Below, one piece after another: positions 22,729 through 35,299 of a stretch of 64,000 bases of DNA. The first letter of the stretch is position 1; every line of letters begins with the position of its first letter. The position numbers and the translations under genes were made by a program. The notes under the pieces were generated by a model that made no database searches, had not been told where the DNA came from, and saw nothing but the letters and a program-made list of their open reading frames with translations. The stretch is from Mytilus edulis (Eukaryota; Mollusca; Bivalvia; Mytilida; Mytilidae), in the NCBI RefSeq assembly GCF_963676685.1, contig NC_092345.1:31271585-31335584 (forward strand), read 5' to 3'.

Positions 22729-24028
22729 CAGTGGCGTAGCTGGGTCATTTTTACGTGTACGCCCGAACCTTGACGAGGGATATGAGGGGTGCCAACCTCT
22801 CAATGTTAAAGCACCTGCTGGTAGTGGGTTCGAAAGGGACGAAGCCCCCGAAAGCTATCGAGAATGAGATACCATAATGATTCCTGTCAGTAAAAAATCA
22901 TTGATAGCAACATACTTTTGAATCTAAATGGTTTATTTGTTTTGGTTAAACTTTGTAATATGTTAACTTATTCATCGTGTTAAACTGGAAGCTAGCCTAA
23001 TGGTCATTGGTTTTAGAGAAAACGTCCAAACCAATATTACTGTTAAATAAGTTTAAAGGGTGCCGTGAGTGAGCATACAATCGACAAAAGCACCTTTTAA
23101 TGAACACGAAAAAAATATTTCTAAGAGGTGCAATATAAAAAAAAATTTGGAACACGGCTAGGATTTCTTCCAACAAAAAGTGAATCAATTTATCATTTCT
23201 TTAAAAGGATTTAAAAAAAATCTAAAATTTTCTTTTGATATTTTTTTCTTGATCTGGAATATTTCACGACAACTCTATGAAGGTTTACAAATTGAGCATG
23301 TAAAACAATTAATTGCGTAAAGAAGAGTCCGGCTATCTGTCTATCAGAAAAGAACAGAAAAATGAACGAAAACAAATGCTTTCAAAATTTTAGCTTTAAA
23401 CATTAGTCATAGAAACAGCTTCTTCGGCATTTTCATAAAATTCGATAAAGGTTCGACAAGTAGTTAATGTAATTGAGAAATAACAAAATGTAAGCCTAAA
23501 CTGCGACCACTTATTAATTGCAGAAAGAAATACATTTTGTCCTTAAAATGCAGGAAAATTAAAGATGTAATTGCATTATTATATTGATCTGAATACTCTT
23601 TTGATCATAAACAGTTTCTATCCAACTTTCGTAAAATTCCACGTAGAGACATTCAAAAGACTTTATCCACATTCGGAACCTAAATATTGACGCCGCTTTG
23701 TCTCACTTTTGGGACATAAATAACAGGCTCTACAAAAATACAAACATCATATCGATTCTGAGCTGATAGTGAATGGCTTTAAATATAAGAAAAGTACGTA
23801 GAATTCATAGTAGATTCAGACTTTTACAAAAGATTCGAACAAATATATTAAATGATCTATTTGAGTAAATTCAGTCCCTTTTTATTCAAAATTACAATCC
23901 ATTGAAAAAAGAAGCACAAGGCTGATGTGCTTTTCACCAGTTTTTCTATTCTATGTCGATTATTTGTTTTATTTTCAAAATTCAAGTGTACGCCCGGGCG
24001 TTTTGACGTAAACGTAGCTACGCGCATG
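22729..24028. mobile_element. hAT-like non-autonomous element, about 1.3 kb
   Basis: Left end CAGTGGCGTAGC. Right end, reversed, is CATGCGCGTAGCTACG. Both continue into TTTACGT and GTGTACGCCCG in mirror order. ATCAA flanks both ends. No transposase coding is visible inside. It sits at the 5' edge of the LINE. Confidence 0.6.
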
Positions 24029-24029
24029 A

Positions 24030-27000
24030 TCAAAAGTTTTTGTAGCAACTGATTGAAAAAAGGTACTAATTATGGTATTCTTAAAAAAGCCAGGCACTCA
24101 ACCAAATCAGCCGAAGGGCAACTTATATGTATTCAACAATCTTAAATTCAATAAAAAAAAAAAAATACAAAGCTGGAAGTGGATTGTTTTTATTCAGCTT
24201 GAACGTTTTTCTTTCTTTAAACATATATATATTTATTGGATTTGGTGCCATGGCAGTTGTTTGTTTTAACAGTGTAGCTTCGGTAAAAATTACAATAAAT
24301 GATACGTTAAACACGAAAACAAGTGAACCTAGCTGTAAAAGCACTTGAACCCAAAGAAAAAGGACTAATGCCATTATGTTAACATAATTATATTCCATTT
24401 TGACCACTAGAACACAATAGACCTTTACTCATACTCTTGCCCCCATTTTAAGTTCCCCAAGATGATGTTCATACATTGTACATGCGCGTCGTTGTTCCAC
24501 ATATTCAGATTGTTTTACGAAAATATTGTTTTACTATGTTCCACGTAATGCTCACTAAATCTGTATATGTGTCAACGACTGGGTCTGCCTCGTAAAGATT
24601 AAGGACATCAAGGGACATATCTGAAGCGATGATATAACACAAACATCACAGATTGCATAAATACATACTATATCAAATCATTTTCCGGTCACAGGACCGC
24701 AGAGACGGATCTAATTTAAATTGATTGGTTGTAAACATGAAAGCAAATGTCGGGGGAATCTTCGTGATTTGAATAATGTCATTTATGTCCTCTGATTTCT
24801 GTTACATGGTATGCCATCGTTCGTATTGTGGAGAATTTTCTGTTTTGTCGTCAATGTATTGCGGACATGAACATTTGATTTTTACTTTTCAAAATATGGG
24901 GTTTCAAATCATTCTAACATGTAATGAATATGTATAGTTTCAAAGTAATTATCTTAAAGTATTTTTCAATATCCACGTCAAACTGAAACATTGTTGAAAT
25001 TGTCAAAATGTATATTAATACATAATTTCACTCTATCAAAGAAAACTGAGGTAAACTAGATCTAGTTCTATAATTGGTTGGTTTATTTTCCTACTGCAAA
25101 ACACTTACATTTATTTTGCTTTGAATGAACAATTAGATTTATTGTGATTTTTTTTTTATATTTTTCAAACATAAATGGTTGTTGAAATATAGAGAAAAAA
25201 AACGTCTAGTTCGTAAAAGGAGGCAATGCATTTATCTATATCTAGCTAACTTAATTAAGGGTAATATTGAGTCTGATATTGTAGCATTTGAAGGTTCATT
25301 TGCGAAGACTTAGAAAACCCCAAAATGAAGAAAAACAGTTTAATTTGCTTCAAAAACTGTCCATGCTGCGAAGTTCTTTTTGTCTGAGAAATAACCTGTC
25401 ATCCGCAGGTCTTAAAGGCCGGCTTTGATCAGCTTGAAAAATCCTAACCTTGAAAATTTATTTCGGCTTTCACAGAGAGAACTTCCGGACGTTTACGAGT
25501 TTCTCCTCAGTTTAAACCAACTAACAGTGTTTGTATAAAATAATTGGCTAAATCGCTCACAATTTTGTTATCAACAAAATGTAATAACGCATGTGAAAAA
25601 AATAGTGGAAAATTAAAACATTGGCTCTAGTCATCAGTGGTTTTCAATGTGAAAGTGCGTGTATTATTTAAGCTCTGGCTGGACGCTTTTTCGTCTTGCA
25701 CTCTATTTTTCACGTTTTCATTCTAGAATGAAAAAAATGTTCACAATCTTTAAAGAGTTAGAATGCACAGTTTATATTCTGGTCATATCAGCTATGTTTA
25801 TATTGAGTGACAACGAATTTCTTAGGATGGATGTTTCTCAAGTAAAATACCATCAATAAAAGCGACATTTTATAATTTATTCAGCGTTAACAGTTTTCTT
25901 CAAACGTCACTGGAGTCCTGATTGTAACACTTCTTATAAGCGATGAATTCCAAATACATGCCATTGCAAATAAGATATATATTAAATCAAACTTTACTTT
26001 GTTTAAATAGCAGTTTTAACTGCAACAAAATATATAGTGTATACATTGACTGATGGGCGTCTATACATTCTAAACATATTGGGCAAAAGTTTATTTTGTA
26101 TACAAAACAGCAACTTTTATGGAAATTATTCTATTCCTTTGAGGTAGGTTGAAAAATGAATATTCTGAAACTTCTGAGGGTTTTATTCCAACCAGGATTG
26201 ATTTTGACACGATTACACTTCTATGAGTGACACAACTCGAGAAAAGATGACAGGAGTATTAGAAAAGTTTTGTTAGGAAACCACGTAAAATCCTGATTTG
26301 AATGCTGTCACGCAATCATTTAGCAGTTTTACAAAATGGTTGTTTTTATTGAGTGACAATGAAAAAGTATGTTATCTTCTCGTAATTATCTTTTGGACTT
26401 TCCTGCTTTAAAAAAAAAGATAATTTTTGCTTATAAATTCCATATACATTTGTATTTTATCAATCACTTCGAATATGACCCGGCCATGGTTGCTAATTTT
26501 AGGGTTGACTAAGTTAATAGAAATATGGTCGGCTGCATATATTTCTACCGTCCGACACGCAAAAACTACAGATTGGTGCTCGTTTAGTTGTGAGTGATGT
26601 TTTGATTACTCTTTCAGCAATGTAGTATTCACTATTAAATATCTTATTTTATATTTTCTATCCTTTCACTTTATTTTATTGACTGAAAAGGGGATAGGAT
26701 TATATTAATTTTCTCCACTACGGCATAACATCTATTGCGTTAGAGAAACTTCCGTTTGGTTGTTTAAAATGTATAAATACGCAAAACCGTCCAGTCAAAA
26801 TGGAAACTATCTTGAATATATCACCTATATATAATAAAATCAAGATAAGCAGCCTTTGTGAAATCGAAATTTTCATTGTAATGTACTTTATATACGTCCT
26901 TTATATATTTTATACTTGTTATTTTTAAAATTTCATTATTTTTACAAAAGAAAGTATGCGAATTTCTTCAATTTGATATACAAATAGTTTCTTTTTTCGG

Positions 27001-27530
27001 TTGTAAATAACGACATAACATACCACTTTAGCATGCTTTGAACTATCGGTTTATAATGTCTGATATACATCATGTTACCATGTTTATAACTATCTAGGAT
27101 GTGATGTCTGATATATAATGCTTTAGTGCATGCCACAAAGAGAAATTACTTATAACGTGACTCTGTACTTTAAAAGATCCCGTCATTATGTTATAATGAT
27201 AAATCTCCATATGTGGATTCTTAAAAATTCAAGAACTTCTGGACAATTTTAAATCTCAGTATATTTCTGAAATTAATTCTAACATAAATTTCAATTTTTT
27301 ATCCCTGTATATCACCATTCTCCATGTGAAATTATAACTGTTTTGAATTTTGAACGTCAAAATGTCTTCCTATGTGACGTTTACATTTTCATACGTCAGA
27401 CACGCGAAGTAATGAATGTGTTTTTTAATTTAATAGATCAAATTTTTGTAAATGATTGTTTGTTTTGAGATTGCAGCACAGTGATATCTGCTGTACCTAG
27501 ATTTAGACTATTTTATTTATTATATCTGTT
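24030..27530. other. AT-rich region, no supported gene
   Basis: A hydrophobic minus-strand frame (24407-24123) and short plus frames have no recognised motif. No repeat match within the window. Confidence 0.35.
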
Positions 27531-27539
27531 TTGTTCACG

Positions 27540-27750
27540 CATCGTTGTAAATATAACGGAATTTGATGCAACTGTCATAAAAGTGAGAGGTTTAGCGCTA
27601 TAAAACCAGGTTCAATCCACCATTTTCTAAATTTGAGAATGTCTGTACCTGGTCAGGAATATGAAAGTTGTTGTCCATTCGTTTGATGTGTTTTGTCATT
27701 TGATTTTGCCATTTTATTAAGGACTTTCCGATTGAATTTACCTCGCAGTG
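27540..27750 (+). repeat. Interspersed repeat, family B
   Basis: actgtcataaaagtgagagg, aaaaccaggttcaatccacc and gttgtccattcgtttgatgt; shared with 44495-44680 (+) and, reversed, 57765-57935 and 11915-12035. Confidence 0.65.
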
Positions 27751-27759
27751 CAGTATTTT

Positions 27760-28860
27760 TTATGATTTTACTTTCTATATTCTACATGCGATGGCAAATT
27801 ATATTACCAACAGGCACATCTCTGCATCCAATCGCAAGAAATATTTCATAATTTTAATTATTTCTTTGTTATTTTATTTTTGATGTCCGAACTAATTTTT
27901 TTTTTTTGTAGAGAAAATATGCATTCATTCATCTTCGGAGTTAACATAAAACTATTAAAATCCTTGGTAAATAGAAAAGGTATCACTAATTAGGGCCAAA
28001 TAAACTTGTCAGATGGCTGTTAAAAGTTACTATGTACCACGAAGAGTAGTTTAGAAATCGTACTTCCCGTACTATTTATAAATCAGCAAATTAATACATA
28101 TCTTAAATAATATCTATAAGTAAATTAATTTATTATCAACGTTGCTCACTATTTTTTGGTAATAACTGAATTTAGAAGCATCAGGTAACAAATAAAATAC
28201 CGAAACAAACAAGCATATAAATAAATAAGAATAGCCAGTCTAATTATTAAAGCACTCCATGAAGTAATATTCTCGAGGCAAATAACATGTAATTATAATC
28301 AAAGTCAATTGCAAGTTTGCAACAAAATTAATCTTATTAGTTAGATGCCAATAATTTGTAAAATATCAATTATTATAAAATGCCTAAACAAGGATTATTG
28401 TCAATTGATTATCTTTAACAACGAGATCGGTAGCCTCAATCTCGTGTCATCGGCAATTCAATGAATTCAATGTTATTCTCAACGGATCTGCCTAATCCCC
28501 AATGCACATGTCATTTCATCGAAATCACATAATTTTTGTAATAGGGTAGAAATTGTTCATTCACCCGTGTTACAACCAGTCGTGATTTTATTTGTTTATA
28601 TCATTTTCATGATATTTGATTTTAAGTTTTATTAGTATTAATTCATTTTGATTATTATTAAAACCTCGATGAACATTGGACAACTGCTGAGGTTAATTAT
28701 ATAATTGATTTGATATGGTACACCTTTGGCCGAACATTATAAGACTGTTTCATGGCTTTTATTCAGAATTGATGGTGTTTTTCATGTTCCAATAAAAACT
28801 GAAATACATCGTAGCTCTGTCCGTTATTGTAGTATTATAAAAGTTTCTTGAGGAAAACTC
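27760..28860. other. AT-rich region, nothing recognised
   Basis: No open frame over 60 codons with protein-like composition, and no repeat match seen. Confidence 0.35.
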
Positions 28861-28866
28861 GATCCT

Positions 28867-29290
28867 TTAGGTGGCTCGGTAGTATTTGCATTCCAGAATT
28901 TAGGTTGCTCTATCTAAACAGTGTGATTGGACAAAAAATACAGTAGCAACTGAACATACTTTCCCAAACTGAGTGATGAATAAGGTGTAGAAAAATATGA
29001 AATAATTTTACATACAGATGAAAATGAATTTTTGAGAATTTTTTTAAATTTTGTATTCACTGCACCATAAAAGACCTAAAAGTACTAGTGGCCTTAGGTT
29101 TTTAAAAATAGCAAAAAAAGTAAACGGTCATGATACATATTCAAATTCATTTCTGAATAGTAAAATGAAAGTACATTGTACTTCAATTAACTGTGAATGT
29201 AGAATTTTTTGCAGTGTTAAAAAGTGGTGAAAATTCTAAAAAGGCTATCGTTATCCCTTATGGGCCAGGAAATACTACCGTGCCACCTTA
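28867..29290. mobile_element. TIR element (MITE-like), about 424 bp
   Basis: Left end TTAGGTGGCTCGGTAGTATT. Right end, reversed, TAAGGTGGCACGGTAGTATT, about 19 bp with few mismatches. No coding capacity. Confidence 0.7.
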
Positions 29291-29390
29291 AAACCAGCCA
29301 ATATCCCTTCTAATTCTCAACGTATATACTGGTTCTATTATACAAGAGGAATTTAAATATTATTTATTTAGAGGAAAACAGTTGATCGCT

Positions 29391-29775
29391 TGGTCAGATT
29401 ATGTTTCTGTGTGAAAGAGAGAGTTGTTCCCCTTTTGCCAGTATTTTGTATTTATGTTTGTGACGTCATTCTTTGTCTGATTAAAATGTAGAAAATGGAA
29501 GCAGATGTGTTTTTATGTGTCCGTATGTAATCGCCTCCATCCATGCTACCAGAGCTATTCCCCTAGTCTGTAATATGGTGGGGATAATATTGTTACAGAC
29601 TAGGGGAATAGCTCTGGTAGCATGGATGGAAGCGATTACATACGGACACATAAAACACATCTGCTTCCATTTTCTACATTTTAATCAGACAAAGAATGAA
29701 GTCACAAACATAAATACAAAATACTGGCAAAAGGGGAACAACTCTCTCTTTCACACAGAAACATAATCCGACCAT
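29391..29775. repeat. 385-bp near-perfect palindrome
   Basis: Arms 29391-29573 and 29593-29775 are inverted with only a few mismatches (such as cagatta/taatccg and gacgtcattc/gaatgaagtc). The loop is 19 nt. The 83-codon open frame across the right arm arises from the repeat and is not supported as a gene. Confidence 0.85.
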
Positions 29776-29914
29776 ACATACTGATATATAACACTTGCTG
29801 TTTGCTAATAACATCCAGAGCTAAATATTTAATTGGTTCATTCATTTCTTGGACGAGTCTAAATGATCGTGCAGTTTTTACAAATGTGAACTACCGAATT
29901 CGACTATATACTGG

Positions 29915-30125
29915 GTTTGTTTAAACATGAGCAACACGACGCAGCCACACGTGGAAAGGTTATGAATACTTTTCCGACGCTCTTAATTGAGATCACCCTT
30001 CTATGTTGTGTCTTGTGTTCTATTTTTAGTCTTTTGTTTTTTTCTTTTTTTAGCCATGGCGTTGTCTGTTTATTTTCGATCTATGGGTTTGACTCTCCGT
30101 CTGGTATCTTTCGATCCATTGTTGA
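29915..30125 (+). mobile_element. Penelope-like element tail fragment
   Basis: gagcaacacgacgcagccac, gagatcacccttctatgttg, tagccatggcgttgtctgtt and ctggtatctttcg match the tail at 34035-34330, and, reversed, those at 7785-8270 and 40545-40975. Confidence 0.6.
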
Positions 30126-30449
30126 AATATTTTATCACCACTGACCATTATTTATACGGACATTGATCTCGAAGATTTTTTTCGAAAATTTGCTTAAATT
30201 TGACGTTTTTATTTCCTGATTATATCATGTCAATCTGTCTAAATATCAAATATTTTGAAATATTGTCTTTCTTACTGTATAACAACTATGTAGTTGATAA
30301 TACATTGTGTCCAATTTTGCGCGCCGTGTGATGACGCCTGTGCCAATTGATGTTATTTAAATGGTGTTAAGGGGGATAAGGATTATTTTTTGCGCCGAAA
30401 AAAATATGTCTGCGCATTGTAATCGGTATCTGTCCTTCATGTTTACTTT

Positions 30450-30545
30450 TGGTTTGCCGACTTTTAATTGGTGTCATCCTGGTTTGCCCACTTTAAATTG
30501 GTGTCATTCTGGTTTGCCCACTTTTAATTACTTGCATATGTTAAC
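30450..30545 (+). repeat. 33-bp-type short tandem repeat
   Basis: ggtttgcccacttttaattg with gtgtcatcct/gtgtcattct repeated about three times. A reversed echo (gggcaaaccaggatgacatc) lies at 34950-34975. Confidence 0.6.
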
Positions 30546-30829
30546 ATGGTACCTTAAACATAAGGAGGATTGTTGTTTTAAAAATTATAGTTTATATCTT
30601 TTTTACTTTTAATTTTACCTGTAAAATTTTATAAAATATACAATATTCTGCTATTAAATCAAGAAAAATGTACAAAACAAATTTATATTTGAAATTGAAA
30701 TAGTTTTTAGCAGGAAAACATGTTGATTTTGACCAAAAAAAAAGATTGACAAACATGTTTATTATTTTTTACAATTTATAACAAAACGTGGACAAAACAG
30801 GAGTAAACATTTTAATTGCACAATTAAAA

Positions 30830-31920
30830 CTAGAGGCTCTGAAGAGCCTGTATCGCTCACCTGACTCTACTTTTTTTGAAATCATATAAAAAAAGATAAA
30901 ATTTGGCTACAAAATAACAACACTTGGCCAGCACCTCATAAGGAAAGGAACATTCACGCTATGTTTGGTTTCATTCAATTCAATGGTTCTCTAGAAGAAG
31001 ACTTGTGTATGCATTTCCCATAGGGTCCTATGTTAAACCAAGTCCCCCCTGGCGGTCATCTTAGATAATGGATCAGCTACAAAGTAACAACACTTGGTCA
31101 GCACCTCATAAGGAAAGGAACATTCAGGCTATGTTTAGTTTTATTCCATTCAGTGGTTCTCTAAAAGAAGTCATTTGTATGCATTTCTCATAGGGTTCTA
31201 TGTTAAACTAAGTCCCCCACTGGCGGCCATCTTGGATGATGGATCCCCTACAAAGTCACAACACTTGGTCAGCATCTCATAAGAAACATTCATGTTATGT
31301 TTGGTTACATTACATTCTGTTGTTCTCTAAAAGAAGTCATTTGTATGCATTTCCCATAGGGTCCTTTGTTAAACTAAGTCCCCGGCTGGCGGCCATTTTG
31401 GATGATGGATCGGCTACAAAGTAGGAACACTTGGTCAACACCTCATAAGGAAGATGTATGTTATGTTTGGTTTCATTCCATTCAGTGGTTCTCTTAAAGA
31501 AGTCATTTGTATGCATTTCCCATAGGGTCCTATGTTAAAGTAAGTCCCCCGGTGGCGGCCATCTTGGATGATGGATCGGCTACAAAGTAACAACACTTAG
31601 TCAGCACCTCATAAGGAACATTCATGTTATGTTTGGTTTCATTCAATTTAGAGGTTCTCTTAAAGAAGTCATTTGTATGCATTTCCCGTAAGGTCCTATG
31701 TTAAACTAAGTCCCCCGCTGGCGGCCATCTTGGATGATGGATTGGCTACAAAGTAACAACTCTTGGTCAGCACCTCATAAGGAACATTTATCCAATGTTT
31801 GGTTTCATTCCATTCAGTAGCTCTCTAGAAGAAGTTCAAAATGTAAAAAATTACGACGACGACGACGACGGATGAAGACGGACGAAGGACGACGGACGCC
31901 AAGTGATTAAATTGGAACAG
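30830..31920 (+). repeat. Modular ~165-bp repeat element ending in a GAC-rich tail
   Basis: Starts ctagaggctctgaagagcct and gtatcgctcacctgac. It then has about six ~165-bp units (ggcggccatcttggatgatg, ggatcggctacaaagtaaca, acacttggtcagcacctcat, catttcccatagggtcctat). It ends in (gacgac)n and gacggacgccaagtgat. The same head and tail frame the element at 45400-46206. Confidence 0.85.
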
Positions 31921-31924
31921 ACTA

Positions 31925-34030
31925 TAAAATTGTATGCTCATTAAACATTTTCATTTGAATAAAAACAAAAATAAATGAATAAAATATTTTTTCTCCCAAC
32001 AATTTATTATCAATTCAATCAGTTCATTTAACATACATATACACTTATGACAAAACAATGACATTCAGTTATAATAGTGTCTTAATAATTCATTAGTTTC
32101 TGAATGATTTCCATGATATAAATACTCCAATACAAGTTCTCTTTTATTACAAACATAATTTATATAATATATGAATCAAGTTTATAAATGCATTACATAA
32201 GGAAATACACAATGCACTGTCAGTGATAAAATATGTTATATATGGCAATATATGTAAAACCTATGATTGCGTTGGATAAAAACCGCAATTTTTATACGTG
32301 TGCATGTAAAACAAATTTCGTTGTAGAAGGGTCTAAAAACAGCACAAACAACATTTTCCAAAAGACCAAAAAAGTGAAAAAGTATATTTAAACAAAACGC
32401 ATTTGACTAACAGGTCGAACAACTGATGTTCTTTAACCCTGCCGACTGCCATTGGTGATTGCCAAATAAAATTGATCACAAGATGTAACAAAATGGATCT
32501 TAATATAAATTTAATACTAAACAAAAAAAAAAACATGTGGCCACGATGTTATGCCACAAGTTATTTTAGACCGTGTCAATGTTTTCTTAGTACACCAGAT
32601 CCGGATGTCTCTTCAGTGATGTTAGGGATCGAAACGGTATTTGGAAGGCCATATAAAAAGTACCCTCATTTTTAGATAGACTCTAGACTCTTGAATATAT
32701 ATATATTGCAAAATTCACAAACATTATATTCACAAAGATACAAATTACAATATTTCTATAATTTGTTCAATTCAAATGGAAAAGATGGGATGCTGCGTCT
32801 GAGTATTCTATCCCGTTGATAAGTTCTTGTTGGTATATGTCTTTCAGTAGTTGGAGTCTTGTGTCGATTACTCTTTATCTTCGCCTTTCGGTGGGAGGGC
32901 TCCTCCTGCTGCATATTGGATAATATTACATTCTGTTAGTTTCTGGGTCTTCTACAGTAATTCAATGATCTCGTAGATGATGGGGTGGGCATGTTGCACT
33001 CTTTCCTTAATTTTGTTGCGCCATCCTACCATGTGATGTATAGTAGTGGTTCCATAGAACGCGTGTTTGTTGTCAGCTTCACCAATGTCTAATTAAGTTG
33101 TAATCCAAACATCTTCAACGAGGTGGGGTAGAACGCGTAGTAAAACTGCTAGCTTGGATACAGATTACTGATCAAAATGTGTAACATACTACATTTGTGA
33201 AAATTAATTTGATATAAACTACTGAAAAGTGTTATTATTAGAATAAAAACAAAGTTGAAGTAATAAAAAGAAATTTAAATGACAAATTTATACTAATCTT
33301 TAGTTTCGTTACTTTACTTTTACTTTTTTCAGAATGTACCAACAACTAAAACTATTTGTTGGCTAATTGTAAAAAATAATAATAAAATTGAGAATGGAAA
33401 TGGGGAATGTGTCAAAGAGACAACAACCCGACCAAATAAAAAAACATTTTTGTCTATCTTTTTTTTATGTTGGAAAAATTCAACACATTTGCCTGCTAAA
33501 AACTAGTTCAAATTTAAAATATTTTTGCATTTTCCTTGATTTGATAACAGAATATTGTATATTAAAATTTTACAGGTAAAATAGAAGAAAAAAATATCGG
33601 CGTTTTACGTTCCCTAATTTTGGCAAGTACGTTTCCGCATTAAAATTCCTACGTTTCCGCATTTTTATAGTATTATTTTTCCGCATTGTTTTTACATTGA
33701 TTTTGTTGAAGGTTATTTACATTTCTGCATTTTAATTTTCAATGTATGGCTCTTCCTTTTGCCAGGTAAACCTGTTCTCCCTTTCTCACCAAAGGGGAGG
33801 TGGAAATAGTACTTCGAAAATGATTATTCTTTATAAATAAAATGAGACCATCAACTTAAATTGATAAAAACCAAACATCGTCATGTATCAATTAAAAGTC
33901 AATGCTCAGCACTAAAAGTAAATGTACACAGATAAAATATTAAACGTCAGTATACTATTATACAGTTACATCTAGCACAGTTTCCATATTTGTCAACGCG
34001 GAAAACTAAAGTTGTAGCCAACTGACTTCT
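31925..34030. other. AT-rich region with small repeat fragments
   Basis: Contains a cttcagtgatgttaggga-type fragment (about 32580-32690) and a 55-bp minus-strand Penelope-tail piece (33384-33440; ggaaatggggaatgtgtcaa). No supported gene. The reversed-echo repeats around 33600-33780 and 34800-34980 (gtttccgcattt/ aaatgcggaaac) look like fragments of one element. Confidence 0.4.
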
Positions 34031-34034
34031 CTAC

Positions 34035-34330
34035 CATAATTCGTAACTACAATCCCCTTCCCTTTCATGAATGTGATCTACCGGATTTGTTTTAACGTAA
34101 GCAACACGACAGGTGCCACATGTGAAGCAGGATATGCTTACCCTTCTGGAGCACCTGCGATCACCCCTAGTTTTTGGAGGGGTTCGTGTTGGTTATTTAG
34201 TTTTCTATGTTGTGTCATGTGCTCTTTTGTTTATCTGTTTGTCTTCTTTCATTTTTAGCCAGGCGTTGTCTCAGTTTATTTTCGATTTATGAGTTTGACT
34301 GTCCCTCTGGTATCTTTCGTCCCTCTTCTT
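34035..34330 (+). mobile_element. Penelope-like element tail fragment
   Basis: cgtaactacaatccccttcc, atgaatgtgatctaccggat, gcaacacgacaggtgccaca, tggagcacctgcgatcaccc, gagtttgactgtccctctgg; a plus-strand version of the tail at 40545-40800. Confidence 0.7.
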
Positions 34331-35102
34331 TAAAAATCACAAGGTATTTGACAATCTGTACCGTGTAACCATTATAAATGATACATTTCTTCCCTCGGTT
34401 TGCTTCTGTTTGTACGATATCCATGACATATACACCAACTGGCACTTAGACTCAAAATACACTTTCTTAAATACCAGGAGTTCAAACACTGTGCAATTTT
34501 CAAAGAAGAATAATATGCAAATGGAGATACTGACCGTAACCTAATAAGAACATGGAATTGAGTGTCCCAAAAATAAATCAAACATGTGCAAATGAATGTA
34601 AAAGATATAACCAAATACGGAATTCAACGCATATTTCCACATAGTGACTACTCACAATGTTAAATTTAAATATTATCTACCTAATGAAGGAATTATATTA
34701 TCATAATGAAATACAAATTACGAAAAAATATCATTATTACCATTTTCACAGGTGAAATACAGGTAAAAATTGGGAAAGGTGGTATCTATTTATTTCGGAA
34801 AAGTAATGCACGAAAATGCGGAAACGTGAATCTGGATTTTAGCTAAAAATACGGAATCGTAATACGTCCAAAAATATGACTATAATTCAGATGTAAACTA
34901 TAATAGTTTAAACAACAATCCCCGTTATGTTTACATTTGCAAGTAATTAAAAATGGGCAAACCAGGATGACATCGTCCTTCATCTGCATAACAAACAAAA
35001 AAAACTTTTCAATTATATATTGGATATCAATAAAAATATAAGATCGATATTTCAATGATGTCAGGTAAAAATTAAAACATTAAATAGGAAACTGAAGATA
35101 AA

Positions 35103-35235
35103 ATGGGATCACAATGGTTACGAATCAGAATCATGTCCAAGAAGAACAAACATACGCCAAAGATTTTGGCCACGAGCATCACTGAAGAGACATGTATGGT
35201 CGAAATGCGCATCTGGTGCAGGAAAATTGGTACCG
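35103..35235 (+). repeat. Interspersed repeat fragment
   Basis: gccaaagattttggccacga, gcatcactgaagagacatgt, gtcgaaatgcgcatctggtg. The gatc-to-tcactgaagag core recalls 32595. The 77-codon frame here is repeat-derived. Confidence 0.45.
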
Positions 35236-35299
35236 TTAATGTTATTATATATATTAACAAGACGCAGCACAAACAATACTATAACATTTATTCAAGACA

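Noticed and set aside
24123-24407. 94-aa hydrophobic minus frame resembling a membrane peptide
   Set aside because: AT-rich, Phe/Leu/Ile-heavy as expected by chance; no conserved residues or splice sites identified.
29515-29766. 83-aa frame
   Set aside because: Covers the palindrome; the protein would be encoded by its own inverted arms, with no independent support.
31236-31424. 62-aa plus frame
   Set aside because: Part of the ~165-bp modular repeat; not conserved between units.
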